Notes: generated from the sequence alone by a model not told the origin. Counted from the first letter of the stretch, positions 8,185-17,738 are shown. The stretch is DNA of 64,000 nt from Erwinia sp050410775 (GCF_050410775.1 NZ_CP191229.1); one strand, 5' to 3'. Translations and numbers: made by a program.

Positions 8185-9465
8185 TTACTTCAGATTGGAC
8201 TCAAAATCACGCTGATCGTAGCCGGTATAGAGCTGGCGGGGACGGGCGATTTTGATGCCGTCATCGTGCATCTCTTTCCAGTGCGCAATCCAGCCCACGG
8301 TACGCGCCATCGCAAAGATGACCGTAAACATAGAGGAAGGAATACCCATCGCTTTCAGAATAAGGCCAGAGTAGAAATCGACGTTTGGATAGAGTTTACG
8401 CTCGATAAAGTAAGGATCGTTGAGCGCAATATGCTCAAGCTCCATCGCCACTTCCAGCAGATCGTCCTTCATGCCCAGTTCTTTCAGCACTTCATGGCAG
8501 GTTTCACGCATAACGGTGGCGCGCGGATCGTAGTTTTTATAAACACGGTGTCCGAAGCCCATCAGGCGGAAAGAGTCATTCTTATCCTTCGCACGTCTCA
8601 GGAATTCAGGGATATGCTCAACGGAGCTGATCTCTTCCAGCATACGCAGACAGGCTTCGTTTGCGCCGCCGTGCGCAGGTCCCCACAGGGAGGCGATACC
8701 CGCAGCAATACAGGCGAAGGGGTTAGCGCCGGAGGAGCCAGCGGTACGTACAGTAGAAGTAGATGCGTTCTGCTCGTGATCGGCATGCAGGATCAGAATA
8801 CGATCCATTGCGCGTTCCAGCACCGGGTTCACGACATATTCTTCACAAGGCGTGGAGAACATCATATTCAGGAAATTACCCGCGTAGGAGAGGTCGTTGC
8901 GCGGATAAACGAAGGGCTGGCCGATCGAATATTTGTAGCACATCGCCGCTACGGTCGGCATTTTGGAGAGCAGACGGAACGCCGCGATTTCACGGTGACG
9001 CTCAATATTCACATCCATCGCGTCATGGTAGAACGCTGCCAGCGCGCCGGTCACGCCGCACATTACCGCCATTGGGTGAGAATCACGACGGAAGCCGCGG
9101 AACAGATGGTGAATCTGTTCATGGATCATCGTGTGGCGGGTAACGATGGTGCTGAACTCTTCAAACTGTTCTTTTGTCGGCTTTTCACCGTTTAACAGGA
9201 TATAGCAGACTTCAAGATAGTTTGAGTGCAGAGCAAGCTGGTCAATGGGGAAACCACGATGCAGCAGAATCCCTTCATCACCATCAATATAGGTGATTTT
9301 GGATTCGCAGGATGCCGTTGAGGTGAAACCTGGGTCGAAAGTGAAATAACCCTGCGATCCCAGGGTGCGGACGTCTATCTCAGCCTGTCCTAACGTGCCT
9401 TGCAGCACATCCAGTTCAATAGGAGCTTCGCCTTGTAGGGTTAGCGTTGCTTTTTTATCAGCCAT
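8185..9465 (-). CDS. gltA: Citrate synthase, type II
   Basis: Condenses oxaloacetate and acetyl-CoA to citrate, the entry step of the TCA cycle. 426 residues, against 427 in E. coli, the NADH-sensitive hexameric type of enterobacteria. Active-site regions are intact: WGPAHGGANEAC (His), GFGHRVYKNYDPRA (His) and LYPNVDFYSG (Asp). The start ATG has a GGAGAC ribosome site. The gene is divergent from sdhCDAB across a 620-bp control region, the standard enterobacterial arrangement, where CRP and ArcA are known regulators in E. coli. Confidence 0.97.
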   Translation of the reverse strand: MADKKATLTLQGEAPIELDVLQGTLGQAEIDVRTLGSQGYFTFDPGFTSTASCESKITYIDGDEGILLHRGFPIDQLALHSNYLEVCYILLNGEKPTKEQFEEFSTIVTRHTMIHEQIHHLFRGFRRDSHPMAVMCGVTGALAAFYHDAMDVNIERHREIAAFRLLSKMPTVAAMCYKYSIGQPFVYPRNDLSYAGNFLNMMFSTPCEEYVVNPVLERAMDRILILHADHEQNASTSTVRTAGSSGANPFACIAAGIASLWGPAHGGANEACLRMLEEISSVEHIPEFLRRAKDKNDSFRLMGFGHRVYKNYDPRATVMRETCHEVLKELGMKDDLLEVAMELEHIALNDPYFIERKLYPNVDFYSGLILKAMGIPSSMFTVIFAMARTVGWIAHWKEMHDDGIKIARPRQLYTGYDQRDFESNLK

Positions 9466-9845
9466 TTACAGTCTCCTTAGCGCCTTATCTATGAATCTTT
9501 GACACCAGAAATGCCATTATGTCCACGGCGGCGTGCTGAATGGCAGATACTCGTCTCTGTGGCATCTTAAACGTGCAGGGTACAGAGTGACGGGCGTTTG
9601 CAGGCCGGGAGGGCACAATCTTGCTGCGTTTCGCGGTTGTTAAAGATCCGGTCTGGTCATAACGTGTTGGTAACCGTTACCTGATACTTTAAGTCAATTA
9701 GAACTCACTTTTACATAACTTATAGCTTGGAGAAAGTGTATCCCCATAACTTTTATGAATCCCAGAACTTTTAATCGTCAGTTTGTAACAGAAATGTTTA
9801 ACTTTTGTCAAATCAGTTGATTAAAAATGTATGGAATGTGAAAAA

Positions 9846-9861
9846 TGTGAGGGGTGTCACT
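9846..9861 (+). promoter_or_regulatory. CRP-like site upstream of sdhC
   Basis: TGTGA-GGGGTG-TCACT matches the CRP consensus TGTGA-N6-TCACA at nine of ten positions. Its centre is about 80 bp before the predicted sdhC start point. CRP control of sdh is known in E. coli. Confidence 0.55.
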
Positions 9862-9898
9862 GTTCCACTCAAATGTTTCCAAGATGTTTGTAGGGGAA

Positions 9899-9927
9899 TT
9901 GTAATGAGTTTGTGAACCCCCTATACT
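9899..9927 (+). promoter_or_regulatory. Probable sdhC promoter
   Basis: TTGTAA (9899-9904), 17-bp spacer, TATACT (9922-9927). The start point would be near 9934, giving a leader of about 155 nt before the sdhC start codon. Confidence 0.6.
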
Positions 9928-10088
9928 TCCGCCAGGTCTCCGGGAATACCCTGCTGTAGGAGCCACCCAGCGTTTTATACGCGTCGTTTTGACACTGGAC
10001 GTTGTAGTTTTAGTGCCTGGCGCCATGCTTCATGAAACGTTGTCTGACCCGCCCTCAGGACCGGAGGAAGCAAAATAAGAAAGGCTGT

Positions 10089-10478
10089 GTGGGCAAAACC
10101 GTGAAAAAACAAAGACCTGTCAACTTGGATCTCTCCACGATCCGGTTTCCCGTTACTGCAATAGCGTCTATTCTCTACCGCGTATCCGGCGTCATTACGT
10201 TTGTTGCCGTTGGCATACTGCTCTGGTTACTAGGCCTGTCTCTCTCCTCACCCGAAGGCTTCCTTGAGGCCTCTGCCGTTATGGACAGCTTCATTGTCAA
10301 ATTCATCGTCTGGGGCATTATGGTCGCGCTGGCTTACCACATCGTGGGTGGCGTTCGTCATATGCTGATGGATTTTGGCTACCTCGGCGAAACGATGGAA
10401 ATTGGCAGACGCTCGGCGCAAATTGTGTTTGGTATCACTGTCGTGCTTTCAATTCTGGCGGGAGTCCTCGTATGGTAA
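10089..10478 (+). CDS. sdhC: Succinate dehydrogenase cytochrome b556 subunit
   Basis: Membrane anchor subunit of complex II; with SdhD it binds haem b and ubiquinone. I chose GTG at 10089 (MGKTVKKQRPVNLDL) because it gives 129 residues, the E. coli length, and has AAGAAAGG just upstream; the frame is open back to an ATG at 10032, but that adds an unrelated basic stretch. Three transmembrane segments (about 25-50, 65-90, 105-128). The haem-ligand region AYHIVGGVRHMLMDFGYL is conserved. It overlaps sdhD by 7 bp. First gene of the sdh-suc operon. Confidence 0.93.
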   Translation: MGKTVKKQRPVNLDLSTIRFPVTAIASILYRVSGVITFVAVGILLWLLGLSLSSPEGFLEASAVMDSFIVKFIVWGIMVALAYHIVGGVRHMLMDFGYLGETMEIGRRSAQIVFGITVVLSILAGVLVW

Positions 10479-10819
10479 GCAATGCTTCTTCACTGGGCCG
10501 TAACGGCGTCCATGACTGGCTGCTGCTCCGCGCATCCGCCATCATTATTACGCTCTACGTGCTTTATATTCTCGGCTTCGTAATGATGGCGGATACCCTG
10601 ACCTACGAAATCTGGCGCGGATTCTTTGCCTCCTCCATGACTAAGGTGTCCACCCTTCTGACGCTGCTCTGCATTCTGGTGCACGGCTGGATCGGGATGT
10701 GGCAGGTACTGACGGACTATGTCAAATCGCTGGCGCTGCGGTTAACGCTACAGCTGGTGGTCGTGACGGCGCTGTTAGTGTATGCGATTTATGGAACTGT
10801 TGTTGTGTGGGGTGCGTAA
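10472..10819 (+). CDS. sdhD: Succinate dehydrogenase membrane anchor subunit
   Basis: Second membrane anchor of complex II, 115 residues as in E. coli, with three hydrophobic helices (about 17-40, 58-80, 88-113). The N-terminal region NGVHDWLLLRASAIIITLYVLYI carries residues near the quinone site. Its start overlaps sdhC, and its stop codon shares one base with the sdhA start. Confidence 0.95.
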   Translation: MVSNASSLGRNGVHDWLLLRASAIIITLYVLYILGFVMMADTLTYEIWRGFFASSMTKVSTLLTLLCILVHGWIGMWQVLTDYVKSLALRLTLQLVVVTALLVYAIYGTVVVWGA

Positions 10820-12585
10820 TGAAGTTGCCAGTCAGAGAATTTGACGCCGTTGTGATCGGCGCAGGTGGTGCAGGCATGCGTGCCGCGCTACAGATTTCCC
10901 AATCGGGCCAGACCTGTGCCCTGTTATCCAAAGTGTTTCCAACCCGTTCCCACACCGTGTCTGCGCAGGGCGGTATTACCGTTGCGCTGGGTAATACCCA
11001 CGATGACAACTGGGAATGGCACATGTACGACACGGTCAAAGGTTCCGACTATATCGGTGACCAGGACGCAATCGAATATATGTGTAAAACCGGCCCGGAA
11101 GCGATTCTGGAGCTGGAACATATGGGCCTGCCGTTTTCCCGTCTTGATGATGGCCGTATCTACCAGCGTCCGTTTGGCGGTCAGTCTAAAAACTTTGGCG
11201 GCGAGCAGGCAGCCCGTACCGCCGCGGCCGCTGACCGTACCGGCCATGCGCTGCTGCATACGCTTTATCAGCAGAATCTGAAGAACAAAACCACCATCTT
11301 CTCCGAATGGTATGCGCTGGATCTGGTGAAGAATGCTGACGGCGCCATTGTTGGCTGCACCGCGATTAATATCGAAGATGGTGAAGTGGTTTACTTTAAA
11401 GCCCGCGCGACGGTACTGGCGACCGGCGGGGCAGGACGTATCTATCAGTCCACAACCAATGCCCATATCAATACGGGCGATGGCGTGGGCATGGCGCTTC
11501 GCGCAGGCGTGCCGGTGCAGGATATGGAAATGTGGCAGTTCCACCCAACCGGCATCGCCGGCGCGGGCGTGCTGGTGACGGAAGGTTGCCGCGGTGAAGG
11601 CGGCTACTTGCTGAACAAGCATGGCGAGCGCTTTATGGAACGTTATGCGCCAAACGCGAAGGATCTTGCCGGTCGTGACGTCGTGGCCCGCTCCATGATG
11701 ATCGAGATCCGTGAAGGCCGTGGCTGTGAAGGCCCATGGGGTCCTCATATCAAGCTGAAGCTGGACCATCTGGGCAGCGAAGTTCTGGAAGCGCGTCTGC
11801 CAGGCATTCTTGAGCTGTCACGCACCTTTGCCCATATCGATCCGGTAAAAGAGCCGATCCCGGTTATCCCGACCTGCCACTACATGATGGGCGGTATTCC
11901 TACCCGCGTGACGGGCCAGGCGCTGACGGTGAACGAGCAGGGTGAAGACACCGTCGTACCAGGCCTGTTTGCCGTAGGTGAAATCGCCTGCGTATCGGTC
12001 CATGGCTCCAACCGTCTTGGCGGCAACTCGCTGTTGGACCTGGTGGTCTTTGGCCGTGCGGCTGGCCTGCATTTACAGGAATCTATCCAGGAGCAGGGCG
12101 AACTGCGTGACGCGACCGATGATGAAATCGACGCCTCGCTGGCTCGTCTGAATCGCTGGAACAATAATACGACCGGCGAAGATCCCGTCGAGCTGCGTAA
12201 AGCGCTGCAAACCTGTATGCAGAATAACTTCTCTGTATTCCGTGAAGGGGAAGCGATGGCGAAAGGCCTGGCTGAACTGAAGCTGCTGCGTGAGCGCCTG
12301 AAAAATGCCCGTCTGGACGATCGTTCCAGCGACTTCAATACCCAGCGTATTGAATGTCTGGAGCTGGATAATCTGATGGAAACGGCTTACGCCACCGCGG
12401 TCGCTGCAAACTTCCGTACCGAAAGCCGGGGTGCGCACAGCCGCTTCGACTATCCTGAGCGTGACGATGCTAACTGGTTGTGTCACAGCGTGTACCTGCC
12501 GCAGAGCGAAAGCATGACCCGCCGAGAGGTGAACATGTCGCCAAAACTGCGCGCGGCCTTCCCGCCGAAAGCACGTACTTACTAG
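10819..12585 (+). CDS. sdhA: Succinate dehydrogenase flavoprotein subunit
   Basis: Catalytic subunit of complex II; oxidises succinate to fumarate using covalently bound FAD. 588 residues, identical in length to E. coli. The FAD-binding GAGGAGMRAA motif lies at residues 14-23 and the flavin-linked histidine is His45 in PTRSHTVSAQGG. The substrate and catalytic loops HPTGIAGAG and NRLGGNSLLDLVVFGRAAG are present. The start at 10819 overlaps the sdhD stop by one base; an in-frame upstream ATG at 10699 falls inside sdhD and is rejected. Confidence 0.97.
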   Translation: MKLPVREFDAVVIGAGGAGMRAALQISQSGQTCALLSKVFPTRSHTVSAQGGITVALGNTHDDNWEWHMYDTVKGSDYIGDQDAIEYMCKTGPEAILELEHMGLPFSRLDDGRIYQRPFGGQSKNFGGEQAARTAAAADRTGHALLHTLYQQNLKNKTTIFSEWYALDLVKNADGAIVGCTAINIEDGEVVYFKARATVLATGGAGRIYQSTTNAHINTGDGVGMALRAGVPVQDMEMWQFHPTGIAGAGVLVTEGCRGEGGYLLNKHGERFMERYAPNAKDLAGRDVVARSMMIEIREGRGCEGPWGPHIKLKLDHLGSEVLEARLPGILELSRTFAHIDPVKEPIPVIPTCHYMMGGIPTRVTGQALTVNEQGEDTVVPGLFAVGEIACVSVHGSNRLGGNSLLDLVVFGRAAGLHLQESIQEQGELRDATDDEIDASLARLNRWNNNTTGEDPVELRKALQTCMQNNFSVFREGEAMAKGLAELKLLRERLKNARLDDRSSDFNTQRIECLELDNLMETAYATAVAANFRTESRGAHSRFDYPERDDANWLCHSVYLPQSESMTRREVNMSPKLRAAFPPKARTY

Positions 12586-12602
12586 TTTGCGGAGATAAAA
12601 CG

Positions 12603-13319
12603 ATGAGACTCGAATTTTCAATTTATCGTTACAACCCGGACGTTGACGATGCGCCACGGATGCAGGATTACAGCCTGGAGTCGGAAGAAGGGCGCGACAT
12701 GATGCTGCTGGATGCGCTGATTCGCCTGAAGGAGAAAGATCCCACGCTGGGCTTCCGTCGCTCCTGCCGCGAAGGCGTTTGCGGCTCTGATGGCCTCAAC
12801 ATGAACGGCAAAAACGGCCTGGCGTGCATCACGCCGGTATCGGCTCTGGGCGGCGGCAAGAAAAAAATTGTCATCCGGCCTCTGCCGGGCCTGCCGGTGA
12901 TCCGGGATTTGGTAGTGGACATGGGGCAGTTCTACACTCAATATGAGAAGATTAAACCTTACCTATTGAATAATGGCGAAAATCCTCCCGCGCGTGAACA
13001 TCTCCAGGCGCCTGAGCAGAGGGAAAAGCTGGATGGCCTGTACGAATGTATCCTTTGTGCGTGCTGCTCCACATCCTGCCCCTCCTTCTGGTGGAACCCG
13101 GAGAAATTTATCGGGCCGGCAGGTCTGTTGGCCGCTTACCGTTTCCTGATCGACAGCCGCGATACGGAAACCAATGGGCGGCTCGACGATCTGAATGATG
13201 CTTTCAGCGTATTCCGCTGTCACAGCATTATGAACTGTGTAAGCGTATGTCCTAAAGGGCTTAATCCTACGCGAGCCATTGGCCATATTAAGTCAATGCT
13301 GCTCCAGCGAAGCGCCTAA
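12603..13319 (+). CDS. sdhB: Succinate dehydrogenase iron-sulfur subunit
   Basis: Carries electrons from FAD to quinone through three iron-sulfur clusters. 238 residues, the E. coli length, from ATG 12603 with a GGAGAT ribosome site. The [2Fe-2S] cysteines are in SCREGVCGSDGLNMNGKNGLAC (motif split here: residues about 55-75), and the [4Fe-4S] and [3Fe-4S] ligands in CILCACCSTSCPSFWW and CHSIMNCVSVCPKGLNP. Followed by a terminator-like hairpin before sucA. Confidence 0.97.
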   Translation: MRLEFSIYRYNPDVDDAPRMQDYSLESEEGRDMMLLDALIRLKEKDPTLGFRRSCREGVCGSDGLNMNGKNGLACITPVSALGGGKKKIVIRPLPGLPVIRDLVVDMGQFYTQYEKIKPYLLNNGENPPAREHLQAPEQREKLDGLYECILCACCSTSCPSFWWNPEKFIGPAGLLAAYRFLIDSRDTETNGRLDDLNDAFSVFRCHSIMNCVSVCPKGLNPTRAIGHIKSMLLQRSA

Positions 13320-13330
13320 GCCTTGACTGG

Positions 13331-13358
13331 CCGGGAACCTCAGGTTCCCGGTTGTTTT
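13331..13358 (+). terminator. Hairpin with T tract after sdhB
   Basis: CCGGGAACC (13331-13339) and GGTTCCCGG (13343-13351) form a perfect 9-bp stem with a 3-nt loop, followed by TTGTTTT. It should attenuate sdh transcripts, so that sucABCD may be partly expressed from its own start. Confidence 0.7.
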
Positions 13359-13367
13359 ATCAGGAGG

Positions 13368-13400
13368 CCTTCCAGAGCGGTTGCTGACTGTTCTGGAAGG
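13368..13400. repeat. Second inverted repeat in the sdhB-sucA gap
   Basis: CCTTCCAGA (13368-13376) and TCTGGAAGG (13392-13400) are perfect 9-bp inverted repeats with a 15-nt loop, directly after the sdhB terminator. No T tract follows. Could be an RNA-processing or protein-binding element. The rest of the gap to 13579 shows no gene and no convincing promoter. Confidence 0.5.
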
Positions 13401-13579
13401 TTCCCTTACGGGCCGGGCGCCAGCCGTTGCGCACTGTACCCGTATCGAAGAACTTTCTGGCCGCGTCCCGCTCCATCAGGCGGAAGGCGGCCCGGGGCAA
13501 GCCGTTAACGCGGCGGGGACTTGCAAAGGTTCCATTACTAATCACGGCGAAAAAAAGCACAAATGCTTAAGGGATCACA

Positions 13580-16387
13580 ATGCAGAACAGCGCGATGAAA
13601 CCCTGGCTGGACTCTTCCTGGCTGGCCGGCGCGAACCAGACCTACATAGAGCAGCTCTATGAGGACTATTTAACCGATCCTGACTCTGTTGATGTTGCCT
13701 GGAAATCGCTGTTCCAGCAGCTTCCCGGGACTGGAGTTAGACCTGAACAATTCCATTCAACCACCCGCGAGTATTTTAAGCGTCTGGCGAAAGATGCCAC
13801 GCGCTACACTTCTTCCGTCAGCGATCCCGATACCAACGCCAAGCAAGTTAAGGTATTGCAGCTGATTAACGCCTTCCGTTTTCGTGGTCACCAGCTGGCT
13901 AACCTCGATCCGCTTGGGCTGTGGAAGCAGGATGCGGTGCCGGATCTCGATCCTGCCTTTCACGATCTGACCGAAGCGGATTTCCAGGAAACTTTCAACG
14001 TGGGGTCGTTTGCCTTTGGCAAGGACACCATGAAGCTGGCGGATCTCTTCGCCATGCTGAAGCAGACCTACTGCGGCTCGATCGGTGCGGAATATATGCA
14101 CATGACCAACACCGAAGAGAAGCGCTGGATCCAGCAGCGCATCGAATCGGTGGCGGGACAGGCCTCTTTCTCTGCGGAAGAGAAAAAGGGCTTCCTGAAG
14201 CAGCTGACCGCGGCAGAAGGCCTGGAACGTTACCTGGGCGCGAAATTCCCGGGCGCGAAGCGCTTCTCGCTGGAAGGCGGCGATGCGCTGGTGCCGATGC
14301 TGAACGAGATGATCCACCATGCGGGCAAAAACGGCACGCGTGAAGTGGTGCTGGGCATGGCGCACCGCGGCCGTCTGAACGTGCTGATTAACGTGCTGGG
14401 TAAAAAGCCGCAGGATCTGTTTGATGAGTTCGCCGGCAAGCATAAAGAACATCTCGGCACGGGTGACGTGAAGTACCATATGGGCTTCTCGTCTGACGTG
14501 GAAACCAAAGGCGGCATGGTCCATCTGGCGCTGGCGTTTAACCCGTCCCACCTTGAGATTGTCAGCCCGGTCGTGATGGGATCGGTGCGCGCACGTCTTG
14601 ACCGCCTCGACGAACCGAGCAGCAACAAAGTATTGCCTATCACTATTCACGGCGATGCTGCCGTTACGGGCCAGGGCGTGGTTCAGGAAACCCTGAATAT
14701 GTCCCAGGCGCGGGGTTACGAAGTCGGCGGCACCGTCCGTATCGTCATCAATAACCAAATTGGCTTTACCACCTCCAATCCGAAGGATGCCCGCTCCACA
14801 CAATACTGTACCGATATTGGTAAGATGGTGCTGGCGCCGATTTTCCACGTCAATGCGGACGATCCGGAAGCCGTTGCTTTTGTGACCCGTCTGGCGTTGG
14901 ATTTCCGTAACACCTTCAAACGCGATGTCTTTATCGATCTGGTCTGCTATCGCCGCCACGGCCATAACGAAGCCGATGAGCCAAGTGCGACTCAGCCGGT
15001 GATGTACCAGAAGATCAAAAAACACCCGACGCCGCGCAAGCTTTACGCTGACAGACTGGAAGGCGAAAAGGTCACCAGCCTGGAAGATGCCACGGAAATG
15101 GTCAACCTGTATCGTGACGCGCTGGACGCGGGCGAATGCGTGGTGCCGGAATGGCGTCCGATGAGCCTGCACTCGTTCACCTGGTCGCCTTACCTTAATC
15201 ACGACTGGGATGAGAGCTATCCTTCGAGCCTGGATCCGAAACGTTTACAGGATCTGGCTAAGCGCATCAGTAGCGTGCCTGAATCGATCGAGATGCAGTC
15301 CCGCGTGGCAAAGATTTACAACGATCGCGCCGAGATGGCCGCAGGTAACAAGCTGTTTGACTGGGGCGCGGCAGAGAACCTGGCCTACGCCACGCTGGTT
15401 GATGAAGGCATTCCCTGCCGTCTCTCCGGTGAGGATATGGGCCGCGGCACCTTCTTCCACCGTCACGCAGTTATCCATAATCAGGCGAACGGTTCCACCT
15501 ATACGCCGTTACAGCACATTCATAACGGTCAGGGAACCTTCAAGGTCTGGGATTCGGTGCTTTCTGAAGAGGCGGTACTGGCCTTTGAATATGGCTACGC
15601 CACCGCAGAACCCCGCACCCTGACCATCTGGGAAGCGCAGTTCGGCGACTTTGCCAACGGTGCGCAGGTCGTTATCGATCAGTTCATCAGCTCCGGCGAA
15701 CAGAAATGGGGCCGCATGTGTGGTCTGGTTATGCTGCTGCCGCACGGCTATGAAGGTCAGGGCCCGGAGCACTCCTCCGCTCGCCTTGAGCGCTATCTGC
15801 AACTCTGCGCCGAGCAGAACATGCAGGTTTGCGTGCCGTCCACGCCGGCTCAGGTTTATCATATGCTGCGTCGCCAGGCACTGCGCGGCATGCGCCGTCC
15901 GCTGGTGGTGATGTCACCGAAATCCCTGCTGCGTCATCCGCTGGCCGTCTCTTCCCTGGAAGAACTGGCAACGGGCGGCTTTAAGCCAGCCATCGGCGAG
16001 ATTGACGATCTGGATCCTCAGGGCGTGAAGCGCGTTGTACTCTGCTCCGGCAAGGTCTATTACGATTTGCTGGATAAACGCCGCAAAAACGAACAGACCG
16101 ACGTGGCGATTGTGCGTATTGAACAGCTCTATCCGTTCCCGCATAAGGCGGTGCAGGACGTGCTTCAGCAATATTCACACGTGCATGATTTCGTCTGGTG
16201 TCAGGAAGAACCGCTCAATCAGGGCGCCTGGTACTGCAGTCAGCATCACTTCCGCGAAGTCGTGCCATTTGGGGCTTCATTACGTTATGCCGGCCGGCCT
16301 GCTTCGGCCTCTCCGGCGGTTGGCTATATGTCCGTTCACCAGCAGCAGCAGCAAGATCTGGTAAATGACGCGCTGAACGTTAATTAA
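13580..16387 (+). CDS. sucA: 2-oxoglutarate dehydrogenase E1 component
   Basis: Thiamine-diphosphate-dependent decarboxylase of the 2-oxoglutarate dehydrogenase complex. 935 residues, against 933 in E. coli. The N-terminal segment (MQNSAMKPWLDSSWLAGANQTYIEQLYEDYL) recruits E2. The cofactor core shows GMAHRGRLNVLINVLGK, HGDAAVTGQGVVQETLNMS, GFTTSNP and CYRRHGHNEADEPS; the C-terminal transketolase-like half has EAQFGDFANGAQVVIDQFI and LPHGYEGQGPEHSSAR. Ribosome site TAAGGGA lies 6 bp before the start. sucB follows after 15 bp. Confidence 0.97.
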   Translation: MQNSAMKPWLDSSWLAGANQTYIEQLYEDYLTDPDSVDVAWKSLFQQLPGTGVRPEQFHSTTREYFKRLAKDATRYTSSVSDPDTNAKQVKVLQLINAFRFRGHQLANLDPLGLWKQDAVPDLDPAFHDLTEADFQETFNVGSFAFGKDTMKLADLFAMLKQTYCGSIGAEYMHMTNTEEKRWIQQRIESVAGQASFSAEEKKGFLKQLTAAEGLERYLGAKFPGAKRFSLEGGDALVPMLNEMIHHAGKNGTREVVLGMAHRGRLNVLINVLGKKPQDLFDEFAGKHKEHLGTGDVKYHMGFSSDVETKGGMVHLALAFNPSHLEIVSPVVMGSVRARLDRLDEPSSNKVLPITIHGDAAVTGQGVVQETLNMSQARGYEVGGTVRIVINNQIGFTTSNPKDARSTQYCTDIGKMVLAPIFHVNADDPEAVAFVTRLALDFRNTFKRDVFIDLVCYRRHGHNEADEPSATQPVMYQKIKKHPTPRKLYADRLEGEKVTSLEDATEMVNLYRDALDAGECVVPEWRPMSLHSFTWSPYLNHDWDESYPSSLDPKRLQDLAKRISSVPESIEMQSRVAKIYNDRAEMAAGNKLFDWGAAENLAYATLVDEGIPCRLSGEDMGRGTFFHRHAVIHNQANGSTYTPLQHIHNGQGTFKVWDSVLSEEAVLAFEYGYATAEPRTLTIWEAQFGDFANGAQVVIDQFISSGEQKWGRMCGLVMLLPHGYEGQGPEHSSARLERYLQLCAEQNMQVCVPSTPAQVYHMLRRQALRGMRRPLVVMSPKSLLRHPLAVSSLEELATGGFKPAIGEIDDLDPQGVKRVVLCSGKVYYDLLDKRRKNEQTDVAIVRIEQLYPFPHKAVQDVLQQYSHVHDFVWCQEEPLNQGAWYCSQHHFREVVPFGASLRYAGRPASASPAVGYMSVHQQQQQDLVNDALNVN

Positions 16388-16402
16388 TTTAAAGGAAAAA
16401 TA

Positions 16403-17629
16403 ATGAGTAGCGTAGATATCCTCGTTCCTGACCTGCCTGAATCCGTTGCCGATGCCACCGTGGCGACCTGGCACAAAAAACCGGGCGACACCGTTCAGCG
16501 CGACGAAGTGCTGGTGGAGATCGAAACCGATAAAGTGGTGCTGGAAGTGCCTGCTTCTGCGGATGGCGTTCTGGAAGCTATCCTGGAAGATGAAGGCGCG
16601 ACCGTGACCTCACGCCAGGCGCTGGGTCGTCTGAAAGAGGGCAACAGCGGCGGTAAAGAGAGTTCAGCTAAGCCGGAATCCAATGAGTCCACGCCTTCAC
16701 AGCGGCAGAATGCTTCTCTTGAAGAAGAGAGCAGCGACGCACTCAGCCCGGCAATCCGCCGTCTGATCGCTGAGCACGGCCTTGATGCCTCGGCAATCAA
16801 AGGCACCGGCGTGGGTGGCAGGCTGACCCGTGAGGATGTTGAAAAGCATCTGGCGAATAAGCCGGACGCTAAAGCTAGCGACGCGAAAGCGCCAGCGGCA
16901 GCCTCTACGCCGGCACCTGCGCTTGCGGGCCGCAGCGAGAAGCGCGTTCCGATGACCCGTCTGCGTAAACGCGTAGCCGAGCGTCTGCTGGAAGCAAAAA
17001 ACAGCACCGCCATGCTGACGACCTTCAACGAAGTCAACATGCAGCCGATCATGAACCTGCGCAAGCAGTACGGCGAAGCGTTTGAAAAACGTCACGGCGT
17101 GCGCCTGGGCTTCATGTCCTTCTATCTGAAAGCCGTCGTAGAAGCGCTGAAGCGCTTCCCGGAAGTGAATGCCTCGATCGACGGTGAAGATGTGGTTTAC
17201 CACAACTACTTCGACGTCAGCATCGCCGTTTCCACCCCTCGCGGGCTGGTCACGCCGGTACTGAAAGACGTTGACGCGCTGGGTATGGCTGACATCGAGA
17301 AAAAAATCAAAGAGCTGGCGGTGAAAGGGCGCGACGGTAAGCTGACCGTTGATGAACTGACCGGCGGTAACTTCACCATCACCAACGGTGGCGTTTTCGG
17401 CTCGCTGATGTCCACACCGATTATCAACCCACCGCAGAGTGCGATCCTCGGTATGCACGCGATCAAAGATCGTCCAATGGCAGTGAATGGCCAGGTGGTC
17501 ATTCAGCCAATGATGTATCTGGCCCTCTCCTACGATCACCGCCTGATCGATGGTAAAGAGTCCGTGAGCTATCTGGTGGCAATCAAAGATCTGCTGGAAG
17601 ATCCGTCTCGTCTGCTGCTGGACGTGTAA
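16403..17629 (+). CDS. sucB: Dihydrolipoyl succinyltransferase (E2)
   Basis: Core of the 2-oxoglutarate dehydrogenase complex; moves the succinyl group from lipoamide to CoA. 408 residues. Domains in order: lipoyl domain (about 1-80) with the lipoylated Lys in EIETDKVVLEV, a Ser/Lys/Ala-rich linker, the E1/E3-binding domain near 110-150 (AIRRLIAEHGLDASAIKGTG), a second Ala/Pro linker, and the catalytic domain ending with the active-site YDHRLIDGKES. Ribosome site AAAGGAAA precedes the start. The linkers are somewhat longer and more polar than in E. coli. Confidence 0.97.
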   Translation: MSSVDILVPDLPESVADATVATWHKKPGDTVQRDEVLVEIETDKVVLEVPASADGVLEAILEDEGATVTSRQALGRLKEGNSGGKESSAKPESNESTPSQRQNASLEEESSDALSPAIRRLIAEHGLDASAIKGTGVGGRLTREDVEKHLANKPDAKASDAKAPAAASTPAPALAGRSEKRVPMTRLRKRVAERLLEAKNSTAMLTTFNEVNMQPIMNLRKQYGEAFEKRHGVRLGFMSFYLKAVVEALKRFPEVNASIDGEDVVYHNYFDVSIAVSTPRGLVTPVLKDVDALGMADIEKKIKELAVKGRDGKLTVDELTGGNFTITNGGVFGSLMSTPIINPPQSAILGMHAIKDRPMAVNGQVVIQPMMYLALSYDHRLIDGKESVSYLVAIKDLLEDPSRLLLDV

Positions 17630-17637
17630 TCCCTGTC

Positions 17638-17661
17638 GGGCGCGGTGGCAACGCCGCGCCC
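17638..17661 (+). repeat. GC-rich hairpin between sucB and sucC
   Basis: GGGCGCGG (17638-17645) and CCGCGCCC (17654-17661) form a perfect 8-bp stem. No T tract follows, so it is not a classical terminator; it may set mRNA decay or relative expression of sucAB and sucCD. The remaining 77 bp up to sucC hold no gene. Confidence 0.6.
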
Positions 17662-17738
17662 AACCCTATGTGTGGCCGACACGCAGGTAACATGCCTGGT
17701 TCGGCCAAGTCTTTTCCGACCTGAATGGATAGAACATC

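Larger units (their letters stand above)
9466..10088. other. Divergent gltA-sdhC control region
   Basis: Noncoding stretch of 623 bp. It becomes AT-rich between about 9690 and 9900. The sdhC-proximal half holds a promoter and a CRP-like site (listed separately), leaving an sdhC leader of about 155 nt; in E. coli the corresponding leader is a target of small RNAs. gltA promoters must lie in the left half on the minus strand, but I could not choose a convincing -35/-10 pair. Confidence 0.7.

Noticed and set aside
9466..9760. gltA promoter on the minus strand
   Set aside because: Several TTGAC- and TATAA-like fragments exist, but none pairs with proper spacing convincingly; left as an undefined control region.
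13401..13579. sucA promoter
   Set aside because: TTGCAA near 13520 has no acceptable -10 at normal spacing, so no promoter is claimed.
13757..15202. 481-codon minus-strand frame opposite sucA
   Set aside because: Lies entirely within sucA, whose protein matches full length; the antisense translation resembles no family.
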